A stretch of DNA of 64,000 bases from Clostridia bacterium (GCA_026416815.1 JAOAEJ010000095.1:92575-156574); one strand, 5' to 3'; counted from the first letter of the stretch, positions 35,870 through 44,627 are shown. The notes: generated from the letters alone by a model not told the origin. Made by a program: numbers and translations.

Positions 35870-37795
35870 ATGAAGAAGCTAATCACAGCACTATTTACCG
35901 TATTAATGCTAACATGCCTGGCTACTTCGGTATTTGCTAAGGAATCTGTATGGCAGGAAAGCCGTAAAGTATCTTTCTCAGGAGGTTCCCGCACTGTAAC
36001 AGCTGTCTATGTGGATTTAAAGGATAAGACAATCCGTATGGAATCAGTTGCAGCAAAGAACCAGATTGGTCAGGTAGATGATTTAAAAAACATAGCTACC
36101 CAGGCAAACAATGAGGATCGCACAGCAGTAGCAGCTATAAACGGCACTTTTTTCAATGCTTATACCGATATGCAGCCGTGGTCTACCATTCAAAGTAAAG
36201 GTGAATTTATACATACTGGCAATACTGGCTCGGTTATTGCTTTTACCGCAGACAATACAGTTGTGGTTGACAACCTCTTTACTTCGGTAAATGGCTCTAC
36301 CAATGGAAGTTGGCAGTATCCAAATAATTGGTATGCATGGGGCTTAAACCACAAGTACAACGATGCCAATTCTATTGTGGTATACACCCCTGCCCTTGGA
36401 AAAACTACCGGCAAGCATAACATGACATCTATTGTGGTAGATCAGGGTATTGTTATCGATATTCGTAAAGGTGAAGCTCCTATACCCGCTTTGGGATATA
36501 CCCTTGTACTTAATAACTCCGAGCTTATAAAACGCTTCCGCAAGGGTGCAGCCGCAGATTATAAGCTTGAGTTTAACAGAATCAATTTTGCAGGGGGTAT
36601 TAGCAAGGGTGTGTCTATAAACTGGGATAATATCCGTACCACTGTAGGAGCAGGCCCAACTCTTCTAAAGAATGGGAAAATCCTGGCGGATGGGAAGCTG
36701 GAAGGGTTTAAGGAGGATAAAATAAATATAATACGTGCCCAACGCAGCTTTGCGGGTGTGACAAAGGATAGTGTCCTTATCATGGGTACAGTCCCCGACG
36801 TAACTGTCAAAGAGTTGGCCCAAATCGCTAAGAACCTGGGTGTAATTAACGGTATAAATTTGGACGGCGGTGCTTCCTCCGGACTTTACTTCAAAGGTAA
36901 GTACATAACCCAACCGGGTAGAAAGCTGAGTAATGCACTTGTAGTAACCAAGCTTAAGCAGCAGCCGCTCCGCCTACAGTTAAACGGTAAGGAAGTGTTC
37001 TGCGAGACTGATCCTTATCTTACAGGTTCTCAAAACATAGTTATGCTGCCTTTGAAAGGAATTTGCAAAACTATAGGTGCTTCCATGAATATAAATAATC
37101 AAAGTAAAACAATTATTATAACCAAAAGGAACATCAAACTGGAATTAATACTTGGGAGTGACTCGGCAAAAATAAACGGAATTGCTAAAAAGCTTAAGGC
37201 TCCCGTAACATCCAAATATGGGACAATATATGTCCCGCTGGACCTTCTTACTGAGACTTTTGGTGGAAACGTAAAGCTTGATACTGCAAAGAAAATAGCT
37301 GTAGTAAGTCTTAATATTCCTGATATAAATAAACTATTGGAGCAGGCGAAACAGGCTGAAAAGGACGGCAATATAGAAAAAGCAGCAAGCTTTTACCTTT
37401 CTGTCCTGGCATTGGAGCCGCAGCATGGTGACAGCCATCTCCAGCTTGCGCAGATATACAATAAGCAAAAAGACTATTCCAAAGCTGCACAACACTTAGC
37501 AAAGTATGTATCCCTCAATCCCGACGACATATCAGTGCTAGGTCAATTAGGATGGGCTTACTATAACCTCAAAGACTTCTCAAATGCCGCGGCAGTATTT
37601 AAAAAAGTCACAGAGAAGAAGCCTGATATGCCTTCTTCCTGGATTAATCTTGGTACTGTATATATACATTTTAGCGTTCAAGAGTATGAAAAAGCCAAGC
37701 AATGCTTCAATACTGCCTTAAAACTTAACCCTACTAAGGAGCAAATTCAGAGTATACAAAAGAACCTTGATTATATTGCAAGCTTGGGTAAATAA
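35870..37795 (+). CDS. Secreted phosphodiester glycosidase (NAGPA) with stalk domain and TPRs
   Basis: 641 residues. Signal peptide (MKKLITALFTVLMLTCLATS); NAGPA domain ~30-360 with AINGTFFNAYTDMQPWSTI, GAGPTLLKNGKI and INLDGGASSGLYFKG; copper-amine-oxidase-N domain ~372-485 (LKGICKTIGASMNI; GTIYVPLDLLTETFGG); then three or four TPRs (AASFYLSVLALEPQHGDSHL, AAQHLAKYVSLNPDD, then AVFKKVTEKKPD). NAGPA domains cleave GlcNAc-phosphodiester links, probably teichoic acid or surface glycan here. GGAGAA precedes the ATG. Confidence 0.9.
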   Translation: MKKLITALFTVLMLTCLATSVFAKESVWQESRKVSFSGGSRTVTAVYVDLKDKTIRMESVAAKNQIGQVDDLKNIATQANNEDRTAVAAINGTFFNAYTDMQPWSTIQSKGEFIHTGNTGSVIAFTADNTVVVDNLFTSVNGSTNGSWQYPNNWYAWGLNHKYNDANSIVVYTPALGKTTGKHNMTSIVVDQGIVIDIRKGEAPIPALGYTLVLNNSELIKRFRKGAAADYKLEFNRINFAGGISKGVSINWDNIRTTVGAGPTLLKNGKILADGKLEGFKEDKINIIRAQRSFAGVTKDSVLIMGTVPDVTVKELAQIAKNLGVINGINLDGGASSGLYFKGKYITQPGRKLSNALVVTKLKQQPLRLQLNGKEVFCETDPYLTGSQNIVMLPLKGICKTIGASMNINNQSKTIIITKRNIKLELILGSDSAKINGIAKKLKAPVTSKYGTIYVPLDLLTETFGGNVKLDTAKKIAVVSLNIPDINKLLEQAKQAEKDGNIEKAASFYLSVLALEPQHGDSHLQLAQIYNKQKDYSKAAQHLAKYVSLNPDDISVLGQLGWAYYNLKDFSNAAAVFKKVTEKKPDMPSSWINLGTVYIHFSVQEYEKAKQCFNTALKLNPTKEQIQSIQKNLDYIASLGK

Positions 37796-37810
37796 AAAGT
37801 AACAGCAAAC

Positions 37811-37862
37811 CAAAAGTGAAGTGCTGTCATCAATTTACAAGCAGCACTTCACTTTTTTTCCT
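37811..37862. terminator. Bidirectional terminator
   Basis: AAAGTGAAGTGCTG / CAGCACTTCACTTT long stem with U-runs on both strands; it serves the NAGPA gene and the convergent TauE gene. Confidence 0.92.
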
Positions 37863-38217
37863 CTTTCTCTCTGCTTTTTCTCACCATTTCATAGCAGCCC
37901 ATAGCCAGCAGAAATACACCAAACCACTTGCGTAAAACCAGCCCGGGAAGGTTTATTGCAAGCCTTGAACCCATATATGCTCCTATAAAACCCGCAATTA
38001 TTATTGGTAAGGCCATTTTAAAGTCTATTCTTTTGTTTCTGACATGAACAATAAGTGCAATTATAGCAGTGGGTATAAAATAAATCAGGTTTACACTCTG
38101 GGCTATATGCTGCTCCGGCTTCACAAATATGACAAGAGCAGGTATCATTACCGCCCCTCCACCGATTCCCATACCACTGATAATTCCGGCTGCAAGCCCG
38201 ATAAGAAAAAGTATCAT
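37849..38217 (-). CDS. Half-size TauE/SafE permease, second subunit
   Basis: 122 residues, about half the usual ~250 of this anion-exporter family. It has one four-helix TauE unit with the glycine motif GIISGMGIGGGAVMIPALV, GAYMGSRLA and a basic tail (RKSREKEEKK). It starts 13 bases after the upstream half-size gene and carries the same repeat unit, so the two likely form a heterodimer equal to a normal two-repeat permease. GGGGGAAGG precedes the ATG. Confidence 0.85.
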   Translation of the reverse strand: MILFLIGLAAGIISGMGIGGGAVMIPALVIFVKPEQHIAQSVNLIYFIPTAIIALIVHVRNKRIDFKMALPIIIAGFIGAYMGSRLAINLPGLVLRKWFGVFLLAMGCYEMVRKSREKEEKK

Positions 38218-38230
38218 ACCTTCCCCCTTC

Positions 38231-38605
38231 TTAAAGAATCATACGAAAGGCTGCCAGTATCATAAATACTGCAAAAACCTTCCTTAACATGTTAGGAGGG
38301 CAGATATTGAGCAGCTTGGCCCCTATGTATCCCCCCACAACTCCTCCCAAAATTACCTTAAAGGTCAACGGCCAATCTACATAGTTGTTGGTTGCATAAA
38401 AGAAAGCACTTACCATCGTTAGGGGTAAAATAATGGATATAGCAGTGGCATGGGCCTTATGTTCCCCTGCGCCAAGAAGCAGCACCATAGCCGGAACCGC
38501 TATAGTACCTCCCCCCGAACCAAAGAGTCCGTTTGCCATACCCGTAACAAGGCCTATAAGTATATATTTTGCATATTTTTTCAAAAAGTCCAGACACTTT
38601 TTCAA
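38231..38605 (-). CDS. Half-size TauE/SafE permease, first subunit
   Basis: About 124 residues with four helices and the TauE motif GMANGLFGSGGGTIAVPAMV, GAGEHKAHATAISIILPLT and GGYIGAKLL. It is a separate reading frame from its partner, with its own good start region (AAAAGGAG, TTG at 38605; a TTG at 38611 is too close), so the split is not a simple frameshift. Family members export sulfite, sulfoacetate or related anions; the substrate here is unknown. Confidence 0.84.
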   Translation of the reverse strand: MKKCLDFLKKYAKYILIGLVTGMANGLFGSGGGTIAVPAMVLLLGAGEHKAHATAISIILPLTMVSAFFYATNNYVDWPLTFKVILGGVVGGYIGAKLLNICPPNMLRKVFAVFMILAAFRMIL

Positions 38606-38757
38606 ATCCAAGTCTCCTTTTCACTTTATGACACCACAGCAGGCCTATCTTACAATGGAGCATAGATAGTTTAGGTTGAAAAACACGCGTAATTTAAGTA
38701 TGACTACTCCTTATTCTTATAAAATATCTATAGAATATTCAAAAAATTTTTTAGGTA

Positions 38758-38802
38758 TTGCAAATTGCTAATAGCAAGAATATAATTGTAGTGAGTACTC
38801 AC
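38758..38802 (+). promoter_or_regulatory. Promoter and TetR-type operator
   Basis: TTGCAA (38758-38763), 17 bases, TATAAT (38781-38786), then the perfect palindrome GTGAGTACTCAC (38791-38802) over the start site. This suggests autorepression by the TetR protein encoded next. Confidence 0.82.
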
Positions 38803-38847
38803 TCATTTTTTTAAAATAACTACCCCTTCCTTAAGGAGGCAAAATTA

Positions 38848-39519
38848 ATGGATACACAAAACCTTTCCGGTTTGGATCTTCCGGAAAAAGAACATAAGAT
38901 ACTTGAAGCAGCAATCAAGGTATTCTCCGAAAAAGGCTTCAGTGCGGCAACCACCAGTGAAATTGCTAAAAATGCCGGTATAGCTGAAGGCACTATATTC
39001 AGATATTTTAAGACAAAAAAGGATATCCTACGGGGTATACTGGTACACACAATAAATATTATCAGCGGAAAACTGGTACTGTCATCAATTGAGAAAATAC
39101 TAGCGGCATCCGATGGAAAAGATGTCCGCACAATTCTGAAGGAAGTCTTATATGACAGGCTGAAGTTGGTTGATTCTGTATTCCCTATGGCAAGGGTTAT
39201 TTTAACCGAATCGCTATTCCATGACGATGTCAGGGAAGCTATTTATCAAAACATTATATCCCCTGCTGTGGAGATGTTTAAGGTATTCCTTGCCAAAGCG
39301 ATAGAGCGTGGAATGATTAGAGACGATATTGATCCCGAGATAGTGCTAAGAAGTATTATGGGAAATGCTGCAGTATTCATAGCACAACGTAAGCTTTTTT
39401 CCGACAAATTTCTAATGGAGGACATGGATAAAGAGCTTGACAAATTGATAGATGTAATTATGTACGGTATAGCTGTAAAGAACCCAGACTATATAAAAAG
39501 CGATAAGGATTTAACATAG
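38848..39519 (+). CDS. TetR/AcrR family repressor
   Basis: 223 residues. N-terminal HTH with ILEAAIKVFSEKGFSAATTS, then EIAKNAGIAEGTIFRYFKTK, the classic TetR recognition helix. The helical C-terminal domain would sense a ligand. AAGGAGG precedes the ATG. It heads the HlyD-ABC exporter cluster on the same strand and most likely controls it and itself through the palindrome in its promoter. Confidence 0.93.
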   Translation: MDTQNLSGLDLPEKEHKILEAAIKVFSEKGFSAATTSEIAKNAGIAEGTIFRYFKTKKDILRGILVHTINIISGKLVLSSIEKILAASDGKDVRTILKEVLYDRLKLVDSVFPMARVILTESLFHDDVREAIYQNIISPAVEMFKVFLAKAIERGMIRDDIDPEIVLRSIMGNAAVFIAQRKLFSDKFLMEDMDKELDKLIDVIMYGIAVKNPDYIKSDKDLT

Positions 39520-39521
39520 AG

Positions 39522-39660
39522 AAAGTAATTGCTGGAATAAACCTTCATTGACCCGTGAGAAACGACATCTGAGGAAAGTGTATTTATGCGAATACCCTAG
39601 AGACGTTTTCATCAAATGCACTTTCCGATGCTATTGAAGGTTTATGGAAGCAATTACTTT
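39522..39660. repeat. 139-bp imperfect inverted repeat between tetR and the exporter genes
   Basis: AAAGTAATTGCTGGAATAAA-CCTTCA at the left pairs with TGAAGG-TTTATGGAAGCAATTACTTT at the right, with one small internal mismatch. Inside, GGAAAGTGTATTT pairs with AAATGCACTTTCC and GAGAAACG/CGTTTTC pair nearer the loop. It could fold as a large cruciform or RNA hairpin. Only one copy is in the window. Confidence 0.75.
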
Positions 39661-39740
39661 ACTCCAATATGTAAAATCTTTATCGCAACATATATAGTAG
39701 TTTATATCTACTTATTAAGGAATTTTAAGGAGGTAGTCTT

Positions 39741-40532
39741 ATGATTAATTCAGTTATTAAACCAAAGAAATATTTCGGGGCAGTATTGAAAGTGTTGGCT
39801 TTTTTAATTTCAGCAGTCATAATACTTGCAGGCTGCGGTAAGTCGGATACCTTGACTCTGAGCGGCTCTATCGAATCGACCGAAATAAATGCTACTTCAG
39901 AAGTCACAGGGAAAATAATCAAGGTAGAAAAAGAGGAAAGCTCTCCCGTAAAAGCTGGGGATGTAATTGCCGTAGTTGATTCGTCTACCCAGCAGCTTGT
40001 GGTAAAACAGCAGGAAGCCTTATACAAAGCGAAACAGTCCCAGCTTGATTTATTGAAAAAAGGTGTGTTTACCCAATCAATACAAGCTGCCGAAGCAGAG
40101 CTTGAACATTCAAAAGCTGCTTTAGATATAGCCAAATTGCAGCTTTCCCGATATAATATCAAATCTCCCGCCGACGGTACATTTTTACAGAAAAACATCA
40201 ATATCGGGGATATCATAAATACCGGAACAAGTATTGGTACAATATCCGACCTTAAAGACCTCTGGGTAAAATTCTATATACCCCAGCGTCACATCAATCT
40301 AATAGAGCTTAATGAGGAAATTGATTTAAAGTCTGCTGCTCTACCCGAAAAAACGATAAAAGGCCGGATCATATATATTTCCAACCAAGCTGAATTTACA
40401 CCAAAAAACACAGAAACTAATGAGGCTAAAGAAAACACAGTATTCAAGGTAAAGGTTAAAGTCCTTAATAACCTGGATGCGTTAAAACCGGGAATGACTG
40501 TCGAAACCGCTATCCCGACTGGAGGGAAGTAA
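39741..40532 (+). CDS. HlyD-family membrane fusion lipoprotein
   Basis: 263 residues. The lipoprotein signal ends in the lipobox LAGC (Cys32). A barrel-sandwich half (GSIESTEINATSEVTGKIIK) and its matching half (YNIKSPADGTFLQKNINIGD) flank a short coiled coil (ALYKAKQSQLDLLKKG). It is the adaptor of a Gram-positive efflux or export system. Its stop is one base from the ATG of the ABC ATPase, so the genes are co-translated. GGAGG precedes the ATG. Confidence 0.9.
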   Translation: MINSVIKPKKYFGAVLKVLAFLISAVIILAGCGKSDTLTLSGSIESTEINATSEVTGKIIKVEKEESSPVKAGDVIAVVDSSTQQLVVKQQEALYKAKQSQLDLLKKGVFTQSIQAAEAELEHSKAALDIAKLQLSRYNIKSPADGTFLQKNINIGDIINTGTSIGTISDLKDLWVKFYIPQRHINLIELNEEIDLKSAALPEKTIKGRIIYISNQAEFTPKNTETNEAKENTVFKVKVKVLNNLDALKPGMTVETAIPTGGK

Positions 40533-40533
40533 T

Positions 40534-41319
40534 ATGGATTATGCGATAGAAGTGAATAATCTGACAAAAAAATTCGGCAGCTTCACTGCGGTTGATAGTA
40601 TAAGCTTTAGAATTCCTAAAGGTACCATATTTGGATTCCTTGGCCCCAACGGATCAGGAAAATCCACCACCATAAGGATGCTGTGCGGTGTGCTCCACCC
40701 TACATCAGGTCAGGCACTTGTCATGGGAAAGGATGTTGTGAAGGATACCGAGGCAGTGAGACAAAACCTTGGGTATATGTCTCAGAAGTTCAGCTTGTAT
40801 GAAGACCTCACCGTAGAAGAAAACTTGGATTTCTATGCGGGAATTTACGGCTTGAGTAAGGATATAAGGGATTCGAGGAAGAAAGAGCTAATAACGATGG
40901 CAAATCTTGCAGGCAAAGAGAAAAGCCTCGCAGGCACACTGTCCGGCGGCTGGAAGCAGCGTCTCGCTCTAGGCTGTGCCTTGATTCATAAGCCCAAACT
41001 GTTGGTTCTGGATGAACCCACAGCAGGGGTTGACCCGGTATCCAGAAGGGTTTTTTGGGAGATAATTCATGCCCTTGCCAGACAAGGCATAACAATACTC
41101 GTTACAACTCATTATATGGATGAAGCAGAAAGCTGCGATGTAGTAGGTTTTATATTCAACGGTAAAATTATCAATATCGCTCCCCCCCAGGAACTTATTC
41201 AGCAGGAAAATGCTAAGAACCTTGAAGATATTTTCATTACTTATGTTGAACGGATTACGAATAAAAAAGTAAGCTCTACATTTAGTGAAATGAAATTTCT
41301 ACAAAAAGAAGAATCTTAA
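40534..41319 (+). CDS. ABC transporter ATPase (drug/export type)
   Basis: 261 residues with Walker A GPNGSGKST, Q-loop in YMSQKFSLYEDLTVEENL, signature LSGGWKQRLALG, Walker B LLVLDEPTAGVDP and H-loop VTTHYMDEAE. It energises the ABC-2 permease encoded 40 bases downstream and works with the HlyD lipoprotein. It resembles the YhhJ/YbhF drug-exporter group. The substrate is unknown. Confidence 0.94.
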   Translation: MDYAIEVNNLTKKFGSFTAVDSISFRIPKGTIFGFLGPNGSGKSTTIRMLCGVLHPTSGQALVMGKDVVKDTEAVRQNLGYMSQKFSLYEDLTVEENLDFYAGIYGLSKDIRDSRKKELITMANLAGKEKSLAGTLSGGWKQRLALGCALIHKPKLLVLDEPTAGVDPVSRRVFWEIIHALARQGITILVTTHYMDEAESCDVVGFIFNGKIINIAPPQELIQQENAKNLEDIFITYVERITNKKVSSTFSEMKFLQKEES

Positions 41320-41361
41320 GTATGTTATAGTTTTCAACTCAGATAAGGCGGGTGAATTTTT

Positions 41362-42510
41362 ATGGAAAGAAAACTATTTAGCTTTAAAAGACTTGCAGCA
41401 ATAATTAAAAAAGAGTTTTTACAAATGAAGCGCGACCCTATTAGTTTAAGGCTCCCCTTTGCTATGCCCATAATAATGATGCTCCTTTTCGGCTATGCGG
41501 TAAACACCGAGGTGGATAGCATACCTACGGCAGTATTTGACCAGAGCAAAACCCAGCAAAGCCGCGAATATATAGATAAATTCATAGCTTCGAATTACTT
41601 TGACGTCAAGTATAACGTGGCGAGCGAGAAGGAAATGTCGGATTTAATAGACGGCGGTAAAGCCAAAGCTGGCTTAATAATACCGGCCAATTATGCTATT
41701 GAATTGAGAAGGAACCAATCCGCACAGACACAGCTGATAATTGACGGTACAGATCCTACTACAGCAAGAACTGCACTTAACAGCGGGCTGCTTATATCCG
41801 AGGTATACTCAAGAACCTTCAAGGAAGCTGCAATAAAAAAAGCTGGTGCTTCCGCTTCAACCCTTCCGGGGATAGCTCTGAATTCAAAGGTCTGGTATAA
41901 CCCTAACCTTAAAAGTAAAGTATTTACCATACCCGGTCTTGTAGGCCTTATACTGCAAAATGTGACCTTAATGTTGACAGCTTTTGCCCTTGTCCGTGAA
42001 AAAGAGCGCAGCACCATTGAGCAGCTCATTGTTACTCCCATCAGGCCAGCAGAGCTAATACTGGGTAAGCTGATACCCTACGTTATTATAGGCTACATGG
42101 GTTTCTTGTTCGCCCTTTCACTTTGCATGTTTTGGTTTGGGGTCTACCCCGTCGGCAGTCTTCCCCTGCTGCTGCTTTTGGGTTTCCTCTTTGTGTTCTG
42201 TTCACTTTCTATGGGTATGCTGATATCCACCTTTGCCAGGAATCAAATGCAGGCAATGATGGTTATGGTGCTGGTACTGCTCCCCAGCATACTGCTGTCG
42301 GGCTTTATATTCCCAAGGGAGTCAATGCCGTTGGCAATCAACCTTATCGGATACCTTATTCCTTTGACCTACTTCCTCGATATAGTCAGGGGCATTATGC
42401 TAAAGGGTGTGGGTATAGACTTCCTCTGGCATGATGTAATTGCTCTGTCGGTCTTTACTATAGCCATACTCTCGGTCGCTACCCTGAGGTTTAGAAAGAG
42501 CCTTGATTGA
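41362..42510 (+). CDS. ABC-2 type permease
   Basis: 382 residues: an N-terminal helix, a ~150-residue extracellular domain (IPTAVFDQSKTQQSREYIDK), then five helices including LVREKERSTIEQLIVTPIRP and GFIFPRESMPLAINLIGYLI, typical of YhhJ-like ABC-2 exporters. It completes the tetR-hlyD-ATPase-permease cluster. The last ~45 bases of this gene and ~25 bases beyond are repeated at 47122-47204. Confidence 0.93.
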   Translation: MERKLFSFKRLAAIIKKEFLQMKRDPISLRLPFAMPIIMMLLFGYAVNTEVDSIPTAVFDQSKTQQSREYIDKFIASNYFDVKYNVASEKEMSDLIDGGKAKAGLIIPANYAIELRRNQSAQTQLIIDGTDPTTARTALNSGLLISEVYSRTFKEAAIKKAGASASTLPGIALNSKVWYNPNLKSKVFTIPGLVGLILQNVTLMLTAFALVREKERSTIEQLIVTPIRPAELILGKLIPYVIIGYMGFLFALSLCMFWFGVYPVGSLPLLLLLGFLFVFCSLSMGMLISTFARNQMQAMMVMVLVLLPSILLSGFIFPRESMPLAINLIGYLIPLTYFLDIVRGIMLKGVGIDFLWHDVIALSVFTIAILSVATLRFRKSLD

Positions 42511-42534
42511 TATTAATTCCTGTGAAATGTTGGT
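42464..42534 (+). repeat. Island-flanking direct repeat, left copy
   Basis: Starts CCATACTCTCG inside the permease gene, includes GCTACCCTGAGGTTTAGAAA and AGAGCCTTGATTGATATT, and ends GAAATGTTGGT after its stop. It matches 47122-47204 with a few changes and an 11-12-base insertion there. Confidence 0.85.
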
Positions 42535-42802
42535 GTTTGCCTCATCAAGGAATTAGTTTTTAAATGTCTTTTACCTATAGTAATATTGGGGCATAGTAGT
42601 ATTATGTTTACAATAAGCATGTATAAAAATGGAGTTGTCCTTTATTTTCATAAGACAACTTCTTTTTTATATGCAAAATATGTCGAATAGTGCTGAAATA
42701 TCAAATTTTGTCATTACATAATAAAGTATGATTTACAAAGCATGGGTTATAGGCTAAAATATACCTGATAGGGGAGTTTCCGAGAGGGGGTGCTTTTAGC
42801 AC
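42535..42802 (+). other. Gap between the left repeat and the AgrC-like gene
   Basis: Holds a terminator hairpin GAGTTGTC / GACAACTTC followed by TTTTTT (42631-42668) and then an AT-rich leader. No clear promoter hexamer pair is seen. Confidence 0.55.
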
Positions 42803-43630
42803 ATGGCAATGAATTTATTTATTTTGTTTTTTATTTCTTTCCCAGAGGCAATTTTGGGTTTATACATGATTTTACTATTTGCAGGAGAGAAAAAATATTT
42901 ATATTTGCTTAATAGAAAAAATGTATTACGTTTTGCGGCTACACTGGCTCTTATGCTTACTGCCTCCTATACCCTTCGCCCTTTGGCTCCTAATGTAGCT
43001 GTAAATACTCTATTACATTGTGTGGCTTATATAATTATAATAGGAATAGTATACCGCATGGATATTTATAGAACAGTATTTGCGGTGGTTTTGCTTTTAT
43101 CTTTTTTCGCAACAGTTGAGAATGGCTATATACCGTTTGTAATAACGTATATTAGTAAAGGTATTAGAGAATTTTACAGTAATAAATTAGTATTATTACT
43201 AGTGTCTATTCCAACGCGTATTTTACAGTTGGCTACAATTATGTTTTTACGTAAATACTATATTGTTTTTATAGCTACAAAGTTAAACAAAAGAATTTAT
43301 ACATGGCTAACGGCTATAATGCTATTTGTTTTTTGTATAGATTATTCAGCCTCTTACATGTTTGTTTTGTATTTTAATAGCCTATCGTTTGTACATCAGA
43401 TTTTTTCTTCTATTGGGTTGTATGCATTAGGAATTATCAATTTTTTAATTCTAAAGCTTGTGTATGAAAATACAAAGTGGACTGTAGGCAGCGCTACTAC
43501 ACAGTATCAGAACTTGGAAAGGAATTCGGAACATATACAGGAGGAAGTATATCGCCTACTACAAAATAATGATATCAATGGAGCTAAAAGGCTCCTTGAA
43601 AAAGCAAAAAATAGAGGAATTAAAGGGTAG
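42803..43630 (+). CDS. AgrC-like polytopic sensor without a kinase domain
   Basis: 275 residues with about six or seven membrane helices (LFILFFISFPEAILGLYMIL, then YLYLLNRKNVLRF and more), laid out like the receptor half of AgrC/ComD peptide sensors. The cytosolic tail (TTQYQNLERNSEHIQEEVYR) is a short coiled coil ending at KNRGIKG, with no phospho-accepting His box or HATPase domain. A peptide-precursor gene starts 18 bases downstream, which supports a peptide-receptor role (inference). A different small membrane family is possible. GAGAGGGGGTG lies upstream. Confidence 0.65.
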   Translation: MAMNLFILFFISFPEAILGLYMILLFAGEKKYLYLLNRKNVLRFAATLALMLTASYTLRPLAPNVAVNTLLHCVAYIIIIGIVYRMDIYRTVFAVVLLLSFFATVENGYIPFVITYISKGIREFYSNKLVLLLVSIPTRILQLATIMFLRKYYIVFIATKLNKRIYTWLTAIMLFVFCIDYSASYMFVLYFNSLSFVHQIFSSIGLYALGIINFLILKLVYENTKWTVGSATTQYQNLERNSEHIQEEVYRLLQNNDINGAKRLLEKAKNRGIKG

Positions 43631-43648
43631 ATTAGGAGGTGTATTTTT

Positions 43649-43780
43649 ATGAAGGTCAAAAGCTTAAAGTTACTTTCAGTCGCAGCCGCTATCTTAACAT
43701 TATTAGCAGCGGGTATTACATCAAGTGCTAGTTTGGGATGGCTTTATCAGCCTAAAACGCCTAAATGTCTAACCAAATAA
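43649..43780 (+). CDS. AgrD-like cyclic lactone autoinducer precursor
   Basis: 43 residues: a basic/hydrophobic leader (MKVKSLKLLSVAAAILTLLA), then SASLGWLYQPKTPKCLTK. The W-x-Y-Q-P-K-x-P-K tail is the clostridial AgrD pattern. In those peptides a Cys five residues before the cut closes a thiolactone; here that position is Ser28, predicting a Ser-Leu-Gly-Trp-Leu lactone. The only Cys (Cys40) lies in the tail. TTAGGAGGTG precedes the ATG and a terminator follows. No AgrB processing protease is in the window. Confidence 0.78.
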   Translation: MKVKSLKLLSVAAAILTLLAAGITSSASLGWLYQPKTPKCLTK

Positions 43781-43818
43781 TGCTTCTTAACTACTGAGTT
43801 GTTACCTGTAATACACCA

Positions 43819-43861
43819 AAAACACCCTTTTATGCTTTATTTAGGGTGTTTTTTCTTTTTA
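43819..43861. terminator. Terminator shared by the agrD-like and XRE genes
   Basis: AACACCC / GGGTGTT with A- and T-rich flanks; U-runs on both strands. Confidence 0.8.
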
Positions 43862-44472
43862 TCATCGGATAGTACGGTATTTTTAAAATCCACCATACCA
43901 TCTACTATCTTTTCTATCGCTCCTATATCCAAATCATTCACCAATATTTTTGAAGCAATACGTACTACCCTCTTAAATCCCTTCACCTCTATAAACGGTA
44001 TAAGCTCTTCCATCTCAGGATATGGAAGTTTACTATTTACCGAACTGTCGGGACGCTTATAAAAGAATTTAGGTTCTACATTTGCGTAGCTTGCCAATGC
44101 CTCAATAATCTGGTTTGCCGGGATAACCCTACCGTTTATATAGCTGTCCATTTCAGATATATCTATTCTGATACCGGTTTTTGCTTCTATATTGCATACA
44201 AATTCATTTAAAGATAGATTGTCCATTATGATTTTTATATTGGATGGAATATGTTCAGCACTGATTTTTACATCAGACAGTCCCAGCATAAAGTCCGCTG
44301 TTGTGTTGAAGTGTAATGCTAAATTTTTGACATCCTCCAAATCAGGCTGTCTGTCCCCAAGCTCGTATTTCGACACTGCTGCCTTAGTTTTACCCAGTAA
44401 TTTACCAATATCATCCTGGGTTTCCCCGGTTTTATCTCTTAATTCTCTCAATCGCCTACTGAAAATCGACAT
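43837..44472 (-). CDS. XRE-family transcriptional regulator
   Basis: 211 residues. N-terminal Cro/CI HTH: FSRRLRELRDKTGETQDDIG, then KLLGKTKAAVSKYELGDRQPD. A second, degenerate helical repeat in the middle (AEHIPSNIKIIMDNLSLNEF, then YINGRVIPANQIIEALASYA) reads like another HTH-type segment. The acidic/basic C-terminus ends DDKKKKHPK. The ATG at 44472 follows GGGGGAG; a TTG 15 bases upstream overlaps it. It is transcribed towards the AgrD-like gene and away from the small HTH gene. Confidence 0.9.
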   Translation of the reverse strand: MSIFSRRLRELRDKTGETQDDIGKLLGKTKAAVSKYELGDRQPDLEDVKNLALHFNTTADFMLGLSDVKISAEHIPSNIKIIMDNLSLNEFVCNIEAKTGIRIDISEMDSYINGRVIPANQIIEALASYANVEPKFFYKRPDSSVNSKLPYPEMEELIPFIEVKGFKRVVRIASKILVNDLDIGAIEKIVDGMVDFKNTVLSDDKKKKHPK

Positions 44473-44598
44473 AAAAATCTCCCCCAACGCTATATATTAT
44501 ATGATATTTGTATCGTTCGGGCAATATCTTTATTTGCACCAATCAAAGGAGTATGTATGCATAAAAGTAGTTTATGTAAAAAAATGTTTTGGATGATA

Positions 44599-44627
44599 TT
44601 GACATAGTACGATATGGATATTATAAT
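44599..44627 (+). promoter_or_regulatory. Consensus promoter of the small HTH gene
   Basis: TTGACA, 17 bases, TATAAT on the plus strand, 55 bases before the start. Confidence 0.9.

Noticed and set aside
39725..40216. 163-codon minus-strand frame
   Set aside because: Antisense of the HlyD lipoprotein gene, without its own start signals.
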